From Corallococcus sp. EGB (lineage in GTDB: Bacteria > Myxococcota > Myxococcia > Myxococcales > Myxococcaceae), in assembly GCF_019968905.1 (NCBI RefSeq), contig NZ_CP079946.1:3100001-3164000 (forward strand): a stretch of 64,000 nucleotides of DNA, in the 5' to 3' direction. The position numbers were made by a program, and so were the translations under genes. The notes below the pieces were generated by a model. It ran no database searches. It was not told where the DNA came from and worked only from the letters and a program-made list of their open reading frames with translations. Shown here piece after piece: positions 8,158 through 16,746 of this stretch (its first letter is position 1; the number at the start of each line of letters is the position of its first letter).

Positions 8158-9240
8158 ATGCGGCTTCCCAACGCCAGCGGACGCACGTGGCTCAAGGTGC
8201 TGGGGGGCCTCGTCGGGCTCGCCCTGTCCCTGCTGCTGCTGTCCACCGCCTTCTTCAAGTGGAACCTGCGCGGGCCCGGCGACCTGCTGATTCCGCGCTT
8301 CCCGTTGGACAAGTTCGTCCACGACCTGCCGGGCCACCTGGTGTGGTTGATCCCGTTCATGCTGCTGCAGGCGTCGCTCGTGCCGTTGCGGGCGGTGCAG
8401 TGGCAGGCCACGCTGCGCAAGCCCATCCCGTTCAAGGACCGCTTCCAACTGGTGGGCATCGGCGTGTTCGTGCACAACGCGCTGCCGGGGAAGCTGGGCG
8501 AGGTGACGCGCTCCTTCCTGCTCTCGCGCACCCACCACCTCCCCTTCATCCGGAGCCTGGGCTCCGTGGGCGTGTGCAAGCTGATGGAGTTCGCCTGCCT
8601 GATGCTGCTGGTGGCCCTGTCCTTCCTGGGCCCCTTCGGCGACACCATGGCCCACTTCCGCACGGAGCTGCACGTGGCGCTGTCGCTGTGCATCGGCCTG
8701 GTGGCCCTGGTGGTGCTCCTGGCCCACTGGGCGGCGCCGCTCGGCCGCTGGCTTCACCGGCGCCACACCATGCCCCGCGTGGACAGCTTCCTGAACCACG
8801 TGGGCGAGGGCCTGGGCACCGCCCGGTCCTTCAAGGGCATGGCGAAGGTGTTCTTCTTCTCCGTCTTCCCGGTGTTCGCCTCCGCGCTGGCGTACGGCCT
8901 GGCGCTGCGCGGCGTCCACATCCCCGGAGGCCTCTTCGCGGGCGCCGTCGTGCTGGGCGCCATCTCCCTGGGGCAGTCCCTGCCGGGCGTCCCGGCGGGC
9001 ATGGGCATCTACTACTTCGTCACCAGCTGGGCCGCGCGCGCGCTGGGCTCCCCTCCGGAGGAGGCGGCGGCCTTCGCCACGCTCACCCACCTGGGCACGG
9101 TCATCAGTCAGGTGGCGCTGGGGGCCTGGTGCGTGCATCGCTCCAAGCTGCGGATCCGCGACCTGCGCAAGGGAGGCCGGCTGGCCAACGCCGCCGCGCA
9201 CCACGTGGCGCACGAAGCCGTGGAGCCCGCGCCGCCCTGA
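8158..9240 (+). CDS. Lysylphosphatidylglycerol synthase transmembrane-region (UPF0104) protein
   Basis: The 360-residue integral membrane protein has several hydrophobic segments. It opens with WLKVLGGLVGLALSLLLLST and carries VFVHNALPGKLGEVTRSFLL, close to the family signature N.(L/F)P.R.GE..R. It ends with a basic tail. The family includes the flippase portion of MprF and many stand-alone membrane proteins of unknown cargo. ATG 8158 has a strong GGGGAGGA site. It probably forms an operon with the phosphatase-fold enzyme at 6545-8137. Transport or flipping of a lipid-linked substrate is inferred, not shown. Confidence 0.75.
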   Translation: MRLPNASGRTWLKVLGGLVGLALSLLLLSTAFFKWNLRGPGDLLIPRFPLDKFVHDLPGHLVWLIPFMLLQASLVPLRAVQWQATLRKPIPFKDRFQLVGIGVFVHNALPGKLGEVTRSFLLSRTHHLPFIRSLGSVGVCKLMEFACLMLLVALSFLGPFGDTMAHFRTELHVALSLCIGLVALVVLLAHWAAPLGRWLHRRHTMPRVDSFLNHVGEGLGTARSFKGMAKVFFFSVFPVFASALAYGLALRGVHIPGGLFAGAVVLGAISLGQSLPGVPAGMGIYYFVTSWAARALGSPPEEAAAFATLTHLGTVISQVALGAWCVHRSKLRIRDLRKGGRLANAAAHHVAHEAVEPAPP

Positions 9241-9278
9241 GCCCGCGTGAAGGAGAGAGCAGGGCGGGAAAACAAAAA

Positions 9279-9303
9279 GGGCCCCGACTTGTGGTCGGGG
9301 CCC
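9279..9303 (-). terminator. Intrinsic terminator of tRNA-Leu
   Basis: A perfect 10-bp stem (GGGCCCCGAC / GTCGGGGCCC) with loop TTGTG is followed on the minus strand by TTTTTGTTTT. It begins 13 bases after the tRNA 3' end. The plus-strand side has no good T-run, so it serves mainly the tRNA. Confidence 0.9.
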
Positions 9304-9316
9304 TTCGTTGACTTCA

Positions 9317-9400
9317 TGCCCAGGAGAGGACTCGAACCTCCATGCCCTTGCAGGCGCTAGACCCTGAATCTAGTGTGTCTACCAATTCCACCACCTGGGC
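9317..9400 (-). tRNA. tRNA-Leu (anticodon CAG)
   Basis: Read on the minus strand, the acceptor stem GCCCAGG pairs with CCTGGGC, followed by discriminator A at 9317. The anticodon arm CTAGA-TTCAGGG-TCTAG gives anticodon CAG. A variable arm and the T-arm GGTTCGAGTCC are present. The 3' CCA is not encoded. The discriminator A and the long variable arm fit a leucine tRNA. Confidence 0.95.
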
Positions 9401-9440
9401 AGGTGGCTCGCGGCGCCTTGCGGCGCTGCGATGGGCGAGA

Positions 9441-9469
9441 CGTATAAAGAACCTCCCCCGCCCGGTCAA
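9441..9469 (-). promoter_or_regulatory. Promoter of tRNA-Leu (-35 TTGACC, -10 TATACG)
   Basis: On the minus strand, TTGACC (9464-9469) and TATACG (9441-9446) are separated by exactly 17 bp, about 40 bp upstream of the tRNA. This is a housekeeping-sigma arrangement. Confidence 0.82.
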
Positions 9470-9484
9470 GCATCCTTTTTCAGG

Positions 9485-9862
9485 CTACTTCTTCAGGGGC
9501 CAGCGCCCCTCCGCCTCGAGCTTCCGGCGGACCGCCGGGTTCTCATCCATGAAGGCGACGAGGGACTCCTCGGTGATCTCCACCGTGACGTCCTCGCCGC
9601 CGACCTCCGTCTGGCACGACAGGCGGGAGTACGGCCGGACGTCGAAGCCCATGTCCAGGCGGTCCATCTCGTCGTCCCGCTGCTCGCTCAGCGAGTCCAG
9701 GCCCTTGCGGACCCAGACGTGGCAGGTGGAGCACCCGCAGACGCCGCCGCAGCTGTGGCCCACCTGGGCCTCGCCCTTCTCCGCGGCGTCCAGCAGCGTG
9801 GTGCCCGCGGGAACGTCCACGGCGACCTCGGCCAGGGGGCTCTTGAAGGTGACCTTGGGCAC
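9485..9862 (-). CDS. fdx: ISC-type [2Fe-2S] ferredoxin
   Basis: The 125-residue ferredoxin is the electron donor of the ISC pathway. The cluster ligands appear as HSCGGVCGCSTC plus the distal LSCQTE cysteine, the normal plant/adrenodoxin-type spacing. The last 20 or so residues (ENPAVRRKLEAEGRWPLKK) form an extra short helical tail. It is the last gene of the isc operon, three bases after hscA. No terminator is seen directly after its stop, and the next feature downstream is the tRNA-Leu promoter. Confidence 0.94.
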   Translation of the reverse strand: MPKVTFKSPLAEVAVDVPAGTTLLDAAEKGEAQVGHSCGGVCGCSTCHVWVRKGLDSLSEQRDDEMDRLDMGFDVRPYSRLSCQTEVGGEDVTVEITEESLVAFMDENPAVRRKLEAEGRWPLKK

Positions 9863-9865
9863 GGC

Positions 9866-11710
9866 TCAGTACTCCTCCACGGAATGGCCAGACACCACCT
9901 GGGTGATGGCGCGGTTCATGACCCGTTCGATGAAGCCTCGGGACGCCTCATCCAGCGCGTGCAGGGCCTCCTTCACGGCCAGGTAGTCCCTGCCCCCGGC
10001 GGCCTCGCGCACGCGCGCCATGGCGGCCTGGATGGCCTCCGGCTCGCCGGGCTGGAGCAGGGCGGCGTTCTCACGCAGCTGCCGGTCGGCCTCGGAGAGG
10101 ACGCGCTCGGCCTCCACCTGCTGCTCGCGCAGCTGACGGGCCTGGATGTCCTCCTCCGCGAAGTCGATGGAGTCGAGGAGCATCTTTTCAATCTCCTCCT
10201 CTGTCAGGCCGTGGCTGGGCTTCACGGTGATGGCCTGGGCCACGCCGGTGCTCTGCTCCTTCGCGGAGACGGACAGGATGCCGTCCGCGTCCACCTGGAA
10301 GCGGACCTCGACGCGGGCCATGCCGGCCGCCATGGCGGGGATGCCGGAGAGCGTGAAGCGCGCGAGGCTGCGGTTGTCCTGCACCAGCTCCCGCTCTCCC
10401 TGCACCACGTGCACGTCCAGGCCCGTCTGGCCGTCCTTGAACGTGGTGAACACCTGCGCCGCCGCCGTGGGGATGGTGGAGTTGCGGGGGATCAGCTTCT
10501 CCGTGATGCCGCCCATCGTCTCCAGGCCCAGGGACAGGGGGATGACGTCCAGGAGCAGGACCTCGTCCTGACGGTCGCCGTCGGTGAGGAGGCTCGCCTG
10601 GACCGCGGCGCCCAGCGCCACGACCTGATCCGGATCGATGTCGCCCAGGGGCTCGCGGCCGAACAGCTCCGCCACGAAGCGGCGCACCGCGGGCACGCGC
10701 GTGGAGCCGCCCACCAGGATGACGCCGTCCAGCTCCCCGGCCGCCACGCCCGCGTCCTTCAGGGCCCGCCGGCACACCGCGCCCGTCTTCGCGATGAACG
10801 GTTGGATCCACGCCTCGAGGTCCGCGCGGGACACGGGCTGCGAATGGCCGTCCACGCTGAGGGTGACCTCGGAGGCGTCGGTGAGGGCCTCCTTCGCGCG
10901 GCGCGCGGCGACCATCACCTCCGCGATGCGCGCGGGCGAGGGGGACGCCACGCCCATCGCCTGGAGCACGTGCTGCGCGATGGCGCGGTCGAAGTCGTCG
11001 CCGCCCAGCGCGGAGTCACCGCCGGTGGACTTCACCTCGAAGACGCCGTCCTCCAGCTTGAGGATGGAGATGTCGAACGTGCCGCCGCCCAGGTCGTAGA
11101 CGGCGAACATCCCCTGGCTGCCCTTGTCCAGGCCGTACGCCAGCGCGGCGGCGGTGGGCTCGTTGAGCAGCCGCAGCACCTCCAAACCCGCGAGCTTCCC
11201 CGCATCGCGAGTAGCCTGGCGCTGGGCGTCGTCGAAGTAGGCGGGCACGGTGATGACGGCCTGCTCCACCTTGCCGGAGAAGTGCGCCTCCGCCCGGCGC
11301 TTCAGCGCGCGCAGGATTTCACCGGAGACCTCGATGGGCGTCACCGGCTGGCCGCCGGACACGTTGAAGCGCACCACGTTGGCGCCGGGGGCGAAGTCGT
11401 AGTGGCCCAGCTTGCGCGTCTCCGGATCATCCGGGCTGCGGCCCATGAAGCGCTTCACCGACACGATGGTGTCCGTGGGGGCCTCGGCCGCGAGCTTGCG
11501 CGCGCGGGCGCCCACCACCACGCCGCCGTCCCTGCCGTAGTGCACGACCGACGGGAGGAGCAGCGAGTCGCCCTCGTCCACCGGGACGCAGCGGGGTTTG
11601 CCCTGCGACACGGAGGCCACGAGCGAATGCGTCGTGCCCAGGTCGATGCCCACCACGTGGCCCTTCGGCTTGAGCGGGTCGTGGATCTGCAGATAGCCGT
11701 TGTTGCTCAC
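9866..11710 (-). CDS. hscA: Fe-S assembly Hsp70 chaperone HscA
   Basis: The 614-residue DnaK-type chaperone helps release the cluster from IscU. The N-terminal ATPase has [24 protein letters not shown] and [14 protein letters not shown]. The substrate domain includes [13 protein letters not shown], and a helical lid follows. It begins with GTG, and that start overlaps the hscB stop (GTGA), so the two are translationally coupled. Its place directly after the J-protein gene and before ferredoxin distinguishes it from general DnaK. Confidence 0.95.
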   Translation of the reverse strand: MSNNGYLQIHDPLKPKGHVVGIDLGTTHSLVASVSQGKPRCVPVDEGDSLLLPSVVHYGRDGGVVVGARARKLAAEAPTDTIVSVKRFMGRSPDDPETRKLGHYDFAPGANVVRFNVSGGQPVTPIEVSGEILRALKRRAEAHFSGKVEQAVITVPAYFDDAQRQATRDAGKLAGLEVLRLLNEPTAAALAYGLDKGSQGMFAVYDLGGGTFDISILKLEDGVFEVKSTGGDSALGGDDFDRAIAQHVLQAMGVASPSPARIAEVMVAARRAKEALTDASEVTLSVDGHSQPVSRADLEAWIQPFIAKTGAVCRRALKDAGVAAGELDGVILVGGSTRVPAVRRFVAELFGREPLGDIDPDQVVALGAAVQASLLTDGDRQDEVLLLDVIPLSLGLETMGGITEKLIPRNSTIPTAAAQVFTTFKDGQTGLDVHVVQGERELVQDNRSLARFTLSGIPAMAAGMARVEVRFQVDADGILSVSAKEQSTGVAQAITVKPSHGLTEEEIEKMLLDSIDFAEEDIQARQLREQQVEAERVLSEADRQLRENAALLQPGEPEAIQAAMARVREAAGGRDYLAVKEALHALDEASRGFIERVMNRAITQVVSGHSVEEY

Positions 11711-12255
11711 GCGAGCACCTCCTCCTCGAACGCGTCCACCTGCTCGAGGAAGCGCGTGAAGTAGCGCACCCGCCCCAGCGCGTGCGATGCCTTTCTCACC
11801 CCGTCCGGAGAATCCCCCTCGCCCTCCAGCGCCCCGAGCGCCGCCACGGCCACCTGGAGCGCCGCTGCCTTGCGGCCCGCCACGTCCCGGGCCATGGCCT
11901 GGGCCTTCGGCAGGTCCTTCGCCGCGATGGCCTCGTCCAGGGCCTCGCGCAGCTCCATGACCTCCTCCAGGAACTCCAGGGGCATGTCCTTCTGGGCGCC
12001 CGCGTCCTCGCGGTCCAGGTCCACGCCATGGAGCTTGAGCAGATAGAAGGCGCGGCGCACCGGGTCCTTCAGCGTCTTGAAGGCCTCGTTGAGGGCGGTG
12101 GTGCCCTCCACGGCGGCCAGGCGCGCCTTCGCGTCACCGGGCGCGACGCGGTCCGGGTGCAGTTGGAGCGACAGCTCCCGGTACTGCTTCTCCAGGGCCG
12201 GCACGTCCACGGCGTGGGAGCGGGGCAGCCCGAACACGTCGAAGTGGGTCCTCAC
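11707..12255 (-). CDS. hscB: Fe-S assembly co-chaperone HscB
   Basis: The 182-residue J-protein partner of HscA begins with a J-domain ([20 protein letters not shown]) that contains the HPD motif in LQLHPDR. A C-terminal IscU-binding helical region follows. A GTG start at 12255 was chosen because GAGGA lies nine bases upstream and the family N-terminus begins there; a longer open frame to 12603 has no family similarity. It sits just downstream of a strong terminator after iscA, so it may be expressed at a lower level than iscSUA. Confidence 0.92.
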   Translation of the reverse strand: MRTHFDVFGLPRSHAVDVPALEKQYRELSLQLHPDRVAPGDAKARLAAVEGTTALNEAFKTLKDPVRRAFYLLKLHGVDLDREDAGAQKDMPLEFLEEVMELREALDEAIAAKDLPKAQAMARDVAGRKAAALQVAVAALGALEGEGDSPDGVRKASHALGRVRYFTRFLEQVDAFEEEVLA

Positions 12256-12300
12256 GATGGGGAGTCCTCGGGGGAATCGAAAGGAAGAAGCGGGGAAACG

Positions 12301-12332
12301 AAAAAAGGGGCCCGGCACCGGGCCGGACCCCT
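12301..12332 (-). terminator. Intrinsic terminator or attenuator between iscA and hscB
   Basis: On the minus strand, AGGGGTCC-GGCCCGGTGCCGGGCC-CCT folds into a GC-rich hairpin and is followed by six T residues. It lies 49 bases after the iscA stop and 46 bases before the hscB start, inside the isc operon. Read-through would set the ratio of scaffold genes to chaperone genes. Confidence 0.8.
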
Positions 12333-12380
12333 GCGGCCCGCTCCCTGACCAACGGGGCGGGCGGGAAGGCCTCGTGGGCT

Positions 12381-12764
12381 TCAGACGGAGAAGCTCTCTC
12401 CGCAGCCGCAGGCAGCCTTGACGTTGGGGTTGTTCAGCTTGAAGCCGGACGCCATCAGCGTCTGCTCGAACACCAGCTCCGTGCCGATGAGGTACAGGTA
12501 GCTCTTGGGGTCCACGAAGACGCGCACGCCGTCGCGCTCGAACACCTTGTCGCGCTCGCGGGACTTCTCCGCCCACTCCATGGAGTACTGGAGACCGGAG
12601 CACCCGCCACCCTTCACGGCGATGCGCAGGCCGGCCTCCGGCGTCTGCCGCTCCTCCAGGAGTTGCTTGAGGCGCGCCACGGCGCTGTCCGCCAGGCCAA
12701 TGCCCTTGGGGGCCGGCTTGGGGGGCGTCTGAGGGGCCTGGGTCGTCTGGGCCTGCTCGTTCAT
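12381..12764 (-). CDS. iscA: IscA/ErpA-type Fe-S carrier protein
   Basis: The 127-residue A-type carrier has the three conserved cysteines: VKGGGCSGLQY and the C-terminal AACGCGESFSV. The first 20 or so residues are a Pro/Gln-rich extension (MNEQAQTTQAPQTPPKPAPK) not typical of IscA. It lies between iscU and hscB, which supports IscA rather than ErpA, though sequence alone does not fully separate them. Confidence 0.92.
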   Translation of the reverse strand: MNEQAQTTQAPQTPPKPAPKGIGLADSAVARLKQLLEERQTPEAGLRIAVKGGGCSGLQYSMEWAEKSRERDKVFERDGVRVFVDPKSYLYLIGTELVFEQTLMASGFKLNNPNVKAACGCGESFSV

Positions 12765-12805
12765 GGGGTCGTCCTCAATCCTGGAAGTGAAGTGCCGCGA
12801 GGGGC

Positions 12806-13198
12806 CTACGACTGCCGCGCCGCGCGCTTCTTCTTGAAGTCCTCGATGGCCGCCTTGATGGCGTCCTCGGCCAGCACGGAGCAGTGGATCTTCACCGGGG
12901 GCAGCGCCAGCTCCCGGGCCACGTCCTTGTTGGAGATGGTCATGGCCTGGTCCACCGTCTTGCCCTTCACCCACTCGGTGACGAGCGAGCTGGACGCGAT
13001 GGCGGAGCCGCAGCCGAAGGTCTTGAACCGCGCGTCTTCAATCACGCCCGCGTCGCTGATCTTCAGCTGGAGGCGCATCACGTCGCCGCAGGCGGGAGCG
13101 CCCACGAGGCCGGTGCCGACGTTCGGGTCGTTCTTGTCGAGCGTCCCCACGTTGCGGGGGTTCTCGTAGTGCTCGATGACCTTCTCGCTGTAAGCCAT
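12806..13198 (-). CDS. iscU: Fe-S cluster assembly scaffold IscU
   Basis: The 130-residue scaffold has the ligand cysteines in GAPACGDVM, FKTFGCGSAIASSS and KIHCSVLAEDAI. The LPPVKIHCS segment contains the HscA recognition motif LPPVK. It ends in a basic FKKKRAARQS tail. It is the second gene of the operon, separated from iscS by 120 bases. Confidence 0.97.
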   Translation of the reverse strand: MAYSEKVIEHYENPRNVGTLDKNDPNVGTGLVGAPACGDVMRLQLKISDAGVIEDARFKTFGCGSAIASSSLVTEWVKGKTVDQAMTISNKDVARELALPPVKIHCSVLAEDAIKAAIEDFKKKRAARQS

Positions 13199-13318
13199 GC
13201 GTCTAACGCTCCTTCATCATCCAACGCTTGAACTGATGCGCCATCCGGGCAACCGATGCGCGGCCGGGCGGGCGGGGGCTTCCGTGCCCGGCGGGAAGTC
13301 TTGAGGCGAGGGGAGCGC

Positions 13319-14683
13319 CTAGTGCGCGGTCCACTCGATGCTCTTGAGGTCGATGCCTTCCTTGGCCATCTCGTACAGGGGGCTCATGTCTCGCAACTTG
13401 CGGACTTTGTCCACCACCAGGCGGATGACGAAGTCGACCTCCTCCTCGGTGTTGAAGCGGCCCAGGCCGAAGCGGATGGAGCTGTGCGCCATGTCCTCTT
13501 CGACTCCCAGCGCGCGCAGCACGTAGGAGGGCTCCAGCGACGCGGACGTGCACGCGGAGCCGGAGGACACCGCGACGTCCTTGATGGACATCATCAGGGC
13601 CTCGCCCTCCACGTAGGCGAACGACAGGTTGAGGCTGCCCGGCATGCGGTGCTCCAGGCTGCCGTTCACCGTCACCATGTCCAGCTGCTCCAGGATGCCC
13701 GTGCGCAGCCGCTCGCGCAGGCGGAACAGGCGCGCGGACTCCTCCGGAAGCTCGTTCTTCGCCACCTCCGCCGCCGCGCCGAAGCCGACGATGGACGCCA
13801 CGTTCAGCGTGCCGCTGCGCATGCCGCGCTCGTGGCCGCCGCCGTCCACCATGGGCGCGATGCGCACGCGCGGCTTGCGGCGCACGTAGAGGGCGCCCAC
13901 GCCCTTGGGGCCGTACATCTTGTGGCCGCTGATGGAGGCCAGGTCGACGTTCATCTTCTCCACGTCGAAGGGCACCTTGCCCACGCCCTGCACCGCGTCG
14001 CAGTGGAAGAGGACGCCCTTCTCCCGGCACAGCTTGCCAATCTCCGCCACCGGCTGGACCACGCCGATCTCGTTGTTGGCGAACATGATGGAGACGAGCA
14101 CCGTCTTCGGCGTGAGGGCCGCGGCCAGCTTCTCCAGGCTCACGCGGCCGTCGCGCTCCACGTCCAGGTAGGTGACGCGCGCGCCGCCGGTGGGCATCTC
14201 CGCCCACTTCTGGAACGTCTCGTCGGCTTCCAGGTGGTGCTTCGCCGCGAGCTCCGGGACTTCTTCCGGCGTCACGTCGCGCCCGGCCAACTGGCCCAGG
14301 CGCAGCAGCTTGAGCTCGTCCAGGCGCTCCTGGCGCACGCGCTCCAGGCGCTTGCAGGTGTCCAGGACGGCCTTGTGCTCCGTCTTCAGGGTGATGATGT
14401 GGTCGCCCTTGGACTTGTAGAACTCGATGACGCCCTTGATGGCCAGGTTGTCGGATTCGGTGGCGCCGGAGGTGAAGACGATCTCCTTCTCCGACGCGCC
14501 AATGAGGTCCGCCACCTGCCGCCGCGCCTTCTCCACCGCGGCCTCGGCCTTCCAGCCGAACGCGTGATTGCGGCTGGCCGCGTTGCCGAAGTCCTCGCGG
14601 AGGTAGGGCAACATCGCCTCCAGCACCCGCGGGTCCAGCGGGGTGGTCGCGTGGTTGTCCATGTAGATGGGCAGGTTCAGCAT
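13319..14683 (-). CDS. iscS: Cysteine desulfurase IscS with a ~50-residue insertion
   Basis: This PLP enzyme supplies sulfur from cysteine to IscU. The 454-residue protein follows E. coli IscS closely: [13 protein letters not shown], the PLP lysine Lys255 in [28 protein letters not shown], the active-site Cys378 in [14 protein letters not shown] and the C-terminal SIEW. E. coli IscS has 404 residues; the extra length is one block at about residues 115-166 (14186-14341), between KRLE and ARVTYL. ATG 14683 has a GAGGA site and starts at the family N-terminus. It is the first gene of the isc operon and is preceded by a near-consensus promoter. Confidence 0.96.
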   Translation of the reverse strand: MLNLPIYMDNHATTPLDPRVLEAMLPYLREDFGNAASRNHAFGWKAEAAVEKARRQVADLIGASEKEIVFTSGATESDNLAIKGVIEFYKSKGDHIITLKTEHKAVLDTCKRLERVRQERLDELKLLRLGQLAGRDVTPEEVPELAAKHHLEADETFQKWAEMPTGGARVTYLDVERDGRVSLEKLAAALTPKTVLVSIMFANNEIGVVQPVAEIGKLCREKGVLFHCDAVQGVGKVPFDVEKMNVDLASISGHKMYGPKGVGALYVRRKPRVRIAPMVDGGGHERGMRSGTLNVASIVGFGAAAEVAKNELPEESARLFRLRERLRTGILEQLDMVTVNGSLEHRMPGSLNLSFAYVEGEALMMSIKDVAVSSGSACTSASLEPSYVLRALGVEEDMAHSSIRFGLGRFNTEEEVDFVIRLVVDKVRKLRDMSPLYEMAKEGIDLKSIEWTAH

Positions 14684-14786
14684 GAAATCCTCAGGAAGAA
14701 GTGACGCAGGAGGGTGGAACGTCCCTCCGCTCCCCGGCGACGCGGTGGGTCCGCGCGCAGCGGCAGGGTCTACACGGGCCCACACG

Positions 14787-14811
14787 AATGTGGACCGGAC
14801 TGGTCAATTAT
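14787..14811 (-). promoter_or_regulatory. Candidate IscR type-1-like operator over the isc promoter
   Basis: On the minus strand a 25-base element has half-sites ATAATTGACC and GGTCCACATT around AGTCC. It has the length, spacing and GAC-N7-GTC core of IscR type-1 sites; by hand about 16 of 25 positions match the published consensus. It overlaps the -10 box and the probable transcription start, a position suited to repression. The match is imperfect and no iscR gene is adjacent. Confidence 0.5.
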
Positions 14812-14834
14812 AAAATCGACCCCCCTCGGGTCAA
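14807..14834 (-). promoter_or_regulatory. isc operon promoter (-35 TTGACC, -10 TATAAT)
   Basis: TTGACC at 14829-14834 and a perfect TATAAT at 14807-14812 are 16 bp apart on the minus strand. The expected start is about 14800, leaving a leader of roughly 115 bases before iscS. This is the clearest housekeeping promoter in the window together with that of the tRNA. Confidence 0.88.
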
Positions 14835-14908
14835 GGGAACATGGGGCGCAATGCCCCTGTGTCCGACGCGTCGGGTCGAGGAGCGCTCCGGCGGGGTCCA
14901 ACGCTCCT

Positions 14909-14927
14909 CCGGAGTGGAGCACTCCGG
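14909..14927. repeat. 8-bp inverted repeat upstream of the SPFH gene
   Basis: CCGGAGTG and CACTCCGG form a perfect repeat with a 3-base centre (GAG), 124 bases before the SPFH start. It could be an operator; no factor is recognised. Confidence 0.4.
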
Positions 14928-15050
14928 CTGTGCCGGGTTGGAGCGGGGAGAGCCGAAACGGCGCTTCGCGAGCCCATAAGTGCCCGTTTCGTGGCCCCGC
15001 GGGAGATGGCCGGGGGCCTGCACTGGAGCGGTCGCGGAGGGTGCGAACAC

Positions 15051-16664
15051 ATGAGCGCCAACGCGAAGTCACAGGCCCGGAGCAACGCCCACGAGACGCA
15101 GTCGGAGGGAACGGGGCGGCCGTCGCTGATCCGCCTGGAGGGGGGACTGGAGCGCTCCCGCTACGCGGACGGCTGGCGGGCGGGCAAGCCCGCGGAGGAC
15201 CCGGAGAAGGTGAAGAAGTGGGGGCTCATCACCGCGCGGCCCAGCGAGTTCCTCATCCACATGCGCCGGGGGCGCGTGCGCGAGGTGAGCGGCCAGGGCG
15301 CCAGCTGCTTCAAGCTGCCCGGGGACTCGGTGGCCATCGTGCCCACCAGCATCCAGCGCCTTCAGTTCACCGCGGATCAGGTGACGAACGAGAAGGTGGG
15401 CGTAGCGGTGACGGGCCTGGCGGTGTACCGCATCGCGGATCCGCTGGTGGCCTTCCGGATGCTCAACTTCAGCTACCCGGAGCGCGCGCAGGAGAAGCTG
15501 GCCGAGCTGCTCGGGGAGATGTTCGTGGGCGCGGCGCGGCGGCTGGTGGCGAACCTCTCCGTGGAGGAGGTCCTCACCCGGCGCAAGGAGGGCATCGCGG
15601 CGGAGTTGATGCGCGAGATCGCCCCGGTGCTGTCCGGGAAGGGCCGGATGGAGGACCGCACCGACTCGGGCTGGGGCGTGCTGCTGGACACGATTGAAAT
15701 CCAGGACGTGCGCGTCCTGTCCTCCGCCGTCTTCGAGCACATGCAGGCGCGCTTCCGCCGCGAACAGGAGCGGCAGGCGCGCGAGGCGGAGCTGGCCAAG
15801 GAGCGCTTCGTGCGGCGCGAGGAGACGGAGGCCGAGCGCCTGCTCAACCTCCAGAAGCTCGCCGCGCGAGAGGAGGTCCGCCAGCGCACGCAGGCCTCCG
15901 AGGAGCAGGCGCAGATGGAGCAGCTCGCGCAGGAGGCGCGGCTGGCCCAGGCGAAGATGGAGCAGGCGCGCCAGCAGCAGCAGGAGCGCACCGCCGTGGA
16001 GCGCGAGGTGGCGCTCGCGAAGCTGAACGCACAGGAGGAGGTCCGCACGCGCACGGAGGCCTTGAAGGAGCAGGCCCGGCTGGAGGCGCTGGCCACGGAC
16101 GCGCGGCTGGAGGAGGCGCGGCTGACGAGCGAACGGCAGCTCGCGTACAACCGCGCCCAGGGTGAGCTGGAGCAGCTGCGCTGGGAGCAGGAGGCGGAGG
16201 CCGCGAAGGCACAGGTGGAGCTGGAGCGGCTGCGCCGCCAGCAGGAGGCGGAGTCCGCGCGCCATGACATCCAGCTGGCCGAGGCCCGGCAGGAGGCCGA
16301 GCAGTTGTCCGCCCGGCTCCAGGTGATGCTCGCGAAGCAGGCCATCGCGGAGGCGGAGGCCGGCATCGCGGAGCTGGAGCTGCGGCGCACGCGCGCGCTG
16401 CAAGGGCTGGAGATGGAGCGGGCGAAGGCGCTGCGCGACATCGAGAACTCGGTGAGCCCGGAGGTCATCCAGCTGACGCTGGCGCGGCAGCTGCCCCAGG
16501 TGGCGGCGGCCTTCCAGCAGAAGATGGGCGAGGTGCACGTGACGGCGGTGGATGGCGCGAATCCCTTTGGCTACATCGCCGCCGCCGTGGAGGGCGTGAT
16601 GGGGCTGGCGCGCTCCGCCGGACTGAAGGTGCCTGCCTCCCCGGCGCAGCCGCCTGTGGGGTAG
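15051..16664 (+). CDS. SPFH/band-7 domain protein with long coiled coil
   Basis: The 537-residue protein has an SPFH-like domain at about residues 50-235 (WGLITARPSEFLIHMRRG to LDTIEIQDVRVLS). A Glu/Arg/Gln-rich heptad region follows at about 235-490 (REQERQAREAELAKERFVRR and similar), then a short C-terminal domain. Flotillin-like proteins of this kind form oligomeric scaffolds. No transmembrane segment or signal peptide is visible, so membrane attachment is not evident. ATG 15051 has GGAGG upstream and opens the protein; a longer frame to 14841 has no support. Specific role unknown. Confidence 0.78.
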   Translation: MSANAKSQARSNAHETQSEGTGRPSLIRLEGGLERSRYADGWRAGKPAEDPEKVKKWGLITARPSEFLIHMRRGRVREVSGQGASCFKLPGDSVAIVPTSIQRLQFTADQVTNEKVGVAVTGLAVYRIADPLVAFRMLNFSYPERAQEKLAELLGEMFVGAARRLVANLSVEEVLTRRKEGIAAELMREIAPVLSGKGRMEDRTDSGWGVLLDTIEIQDVRVLSSAVFEHMQARFRREQERQAREAELAKERFVRREETEAERLLNLQKLAAREEVRQRTQASEEQAQMEQLAQEARLAQAKMEQARQQQQERTAVEREVALAKLNAQEEVRTRTEALKEQARLEALATDARLEEARLTSERQLAYNRAQGELEQLRWEQEAEAAKAQVELERLRRQQEAESARHDIQLAEARQEAEQLSARLQVMLAKQAIAEAEAGIAELELRRTRALQGLEMERAKALRDIENSVSPEVIQLTLARQLPQVAAAFQQKMGEVHVTAVDGANPFGYIAAAVEGVMGLARSAGLKVPASPAQPPVG

Positions 16665-16746
16665 CCGCGTCCGCTGCCTCCGCATATAGAAAGGGGCCGC
16701 TTCCGGAGCCTGTGCGGTCCGGAGCGCGCGGAGGCGGAAGGCACGC

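Larger units (their letters stand above)
14684..15050. other. Control region between iscS and the SPFH gene (no gene)
   Basis: These 367 bases separate the divergent iscS and SPFH genes. They hold the iscS promoter and IscR-like site (14787-14834) and, nearer the SPFH gene, an 8-bp inverted repeat (14909-14927) within a run of repeated GCTCC/GGAGC words. No iscR or other coding region is evident. Confidence 0.75.

Noticed and set aside
9431-11764. Long plus-strand open frame opposite fdx and hscA
   Set aside because: fdx and hscA on the minus strand are unambiguous; the plus-strand product is His/Gly/Ala/Arg-rich with no domain.
16200-16420. Repetitive GAG/CAG-rich DNA in the SPFH gene considered as a microsatellite
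   Set aside because: It encodes heptad coiled coil with varied codons, so it is a protein-level repeat.
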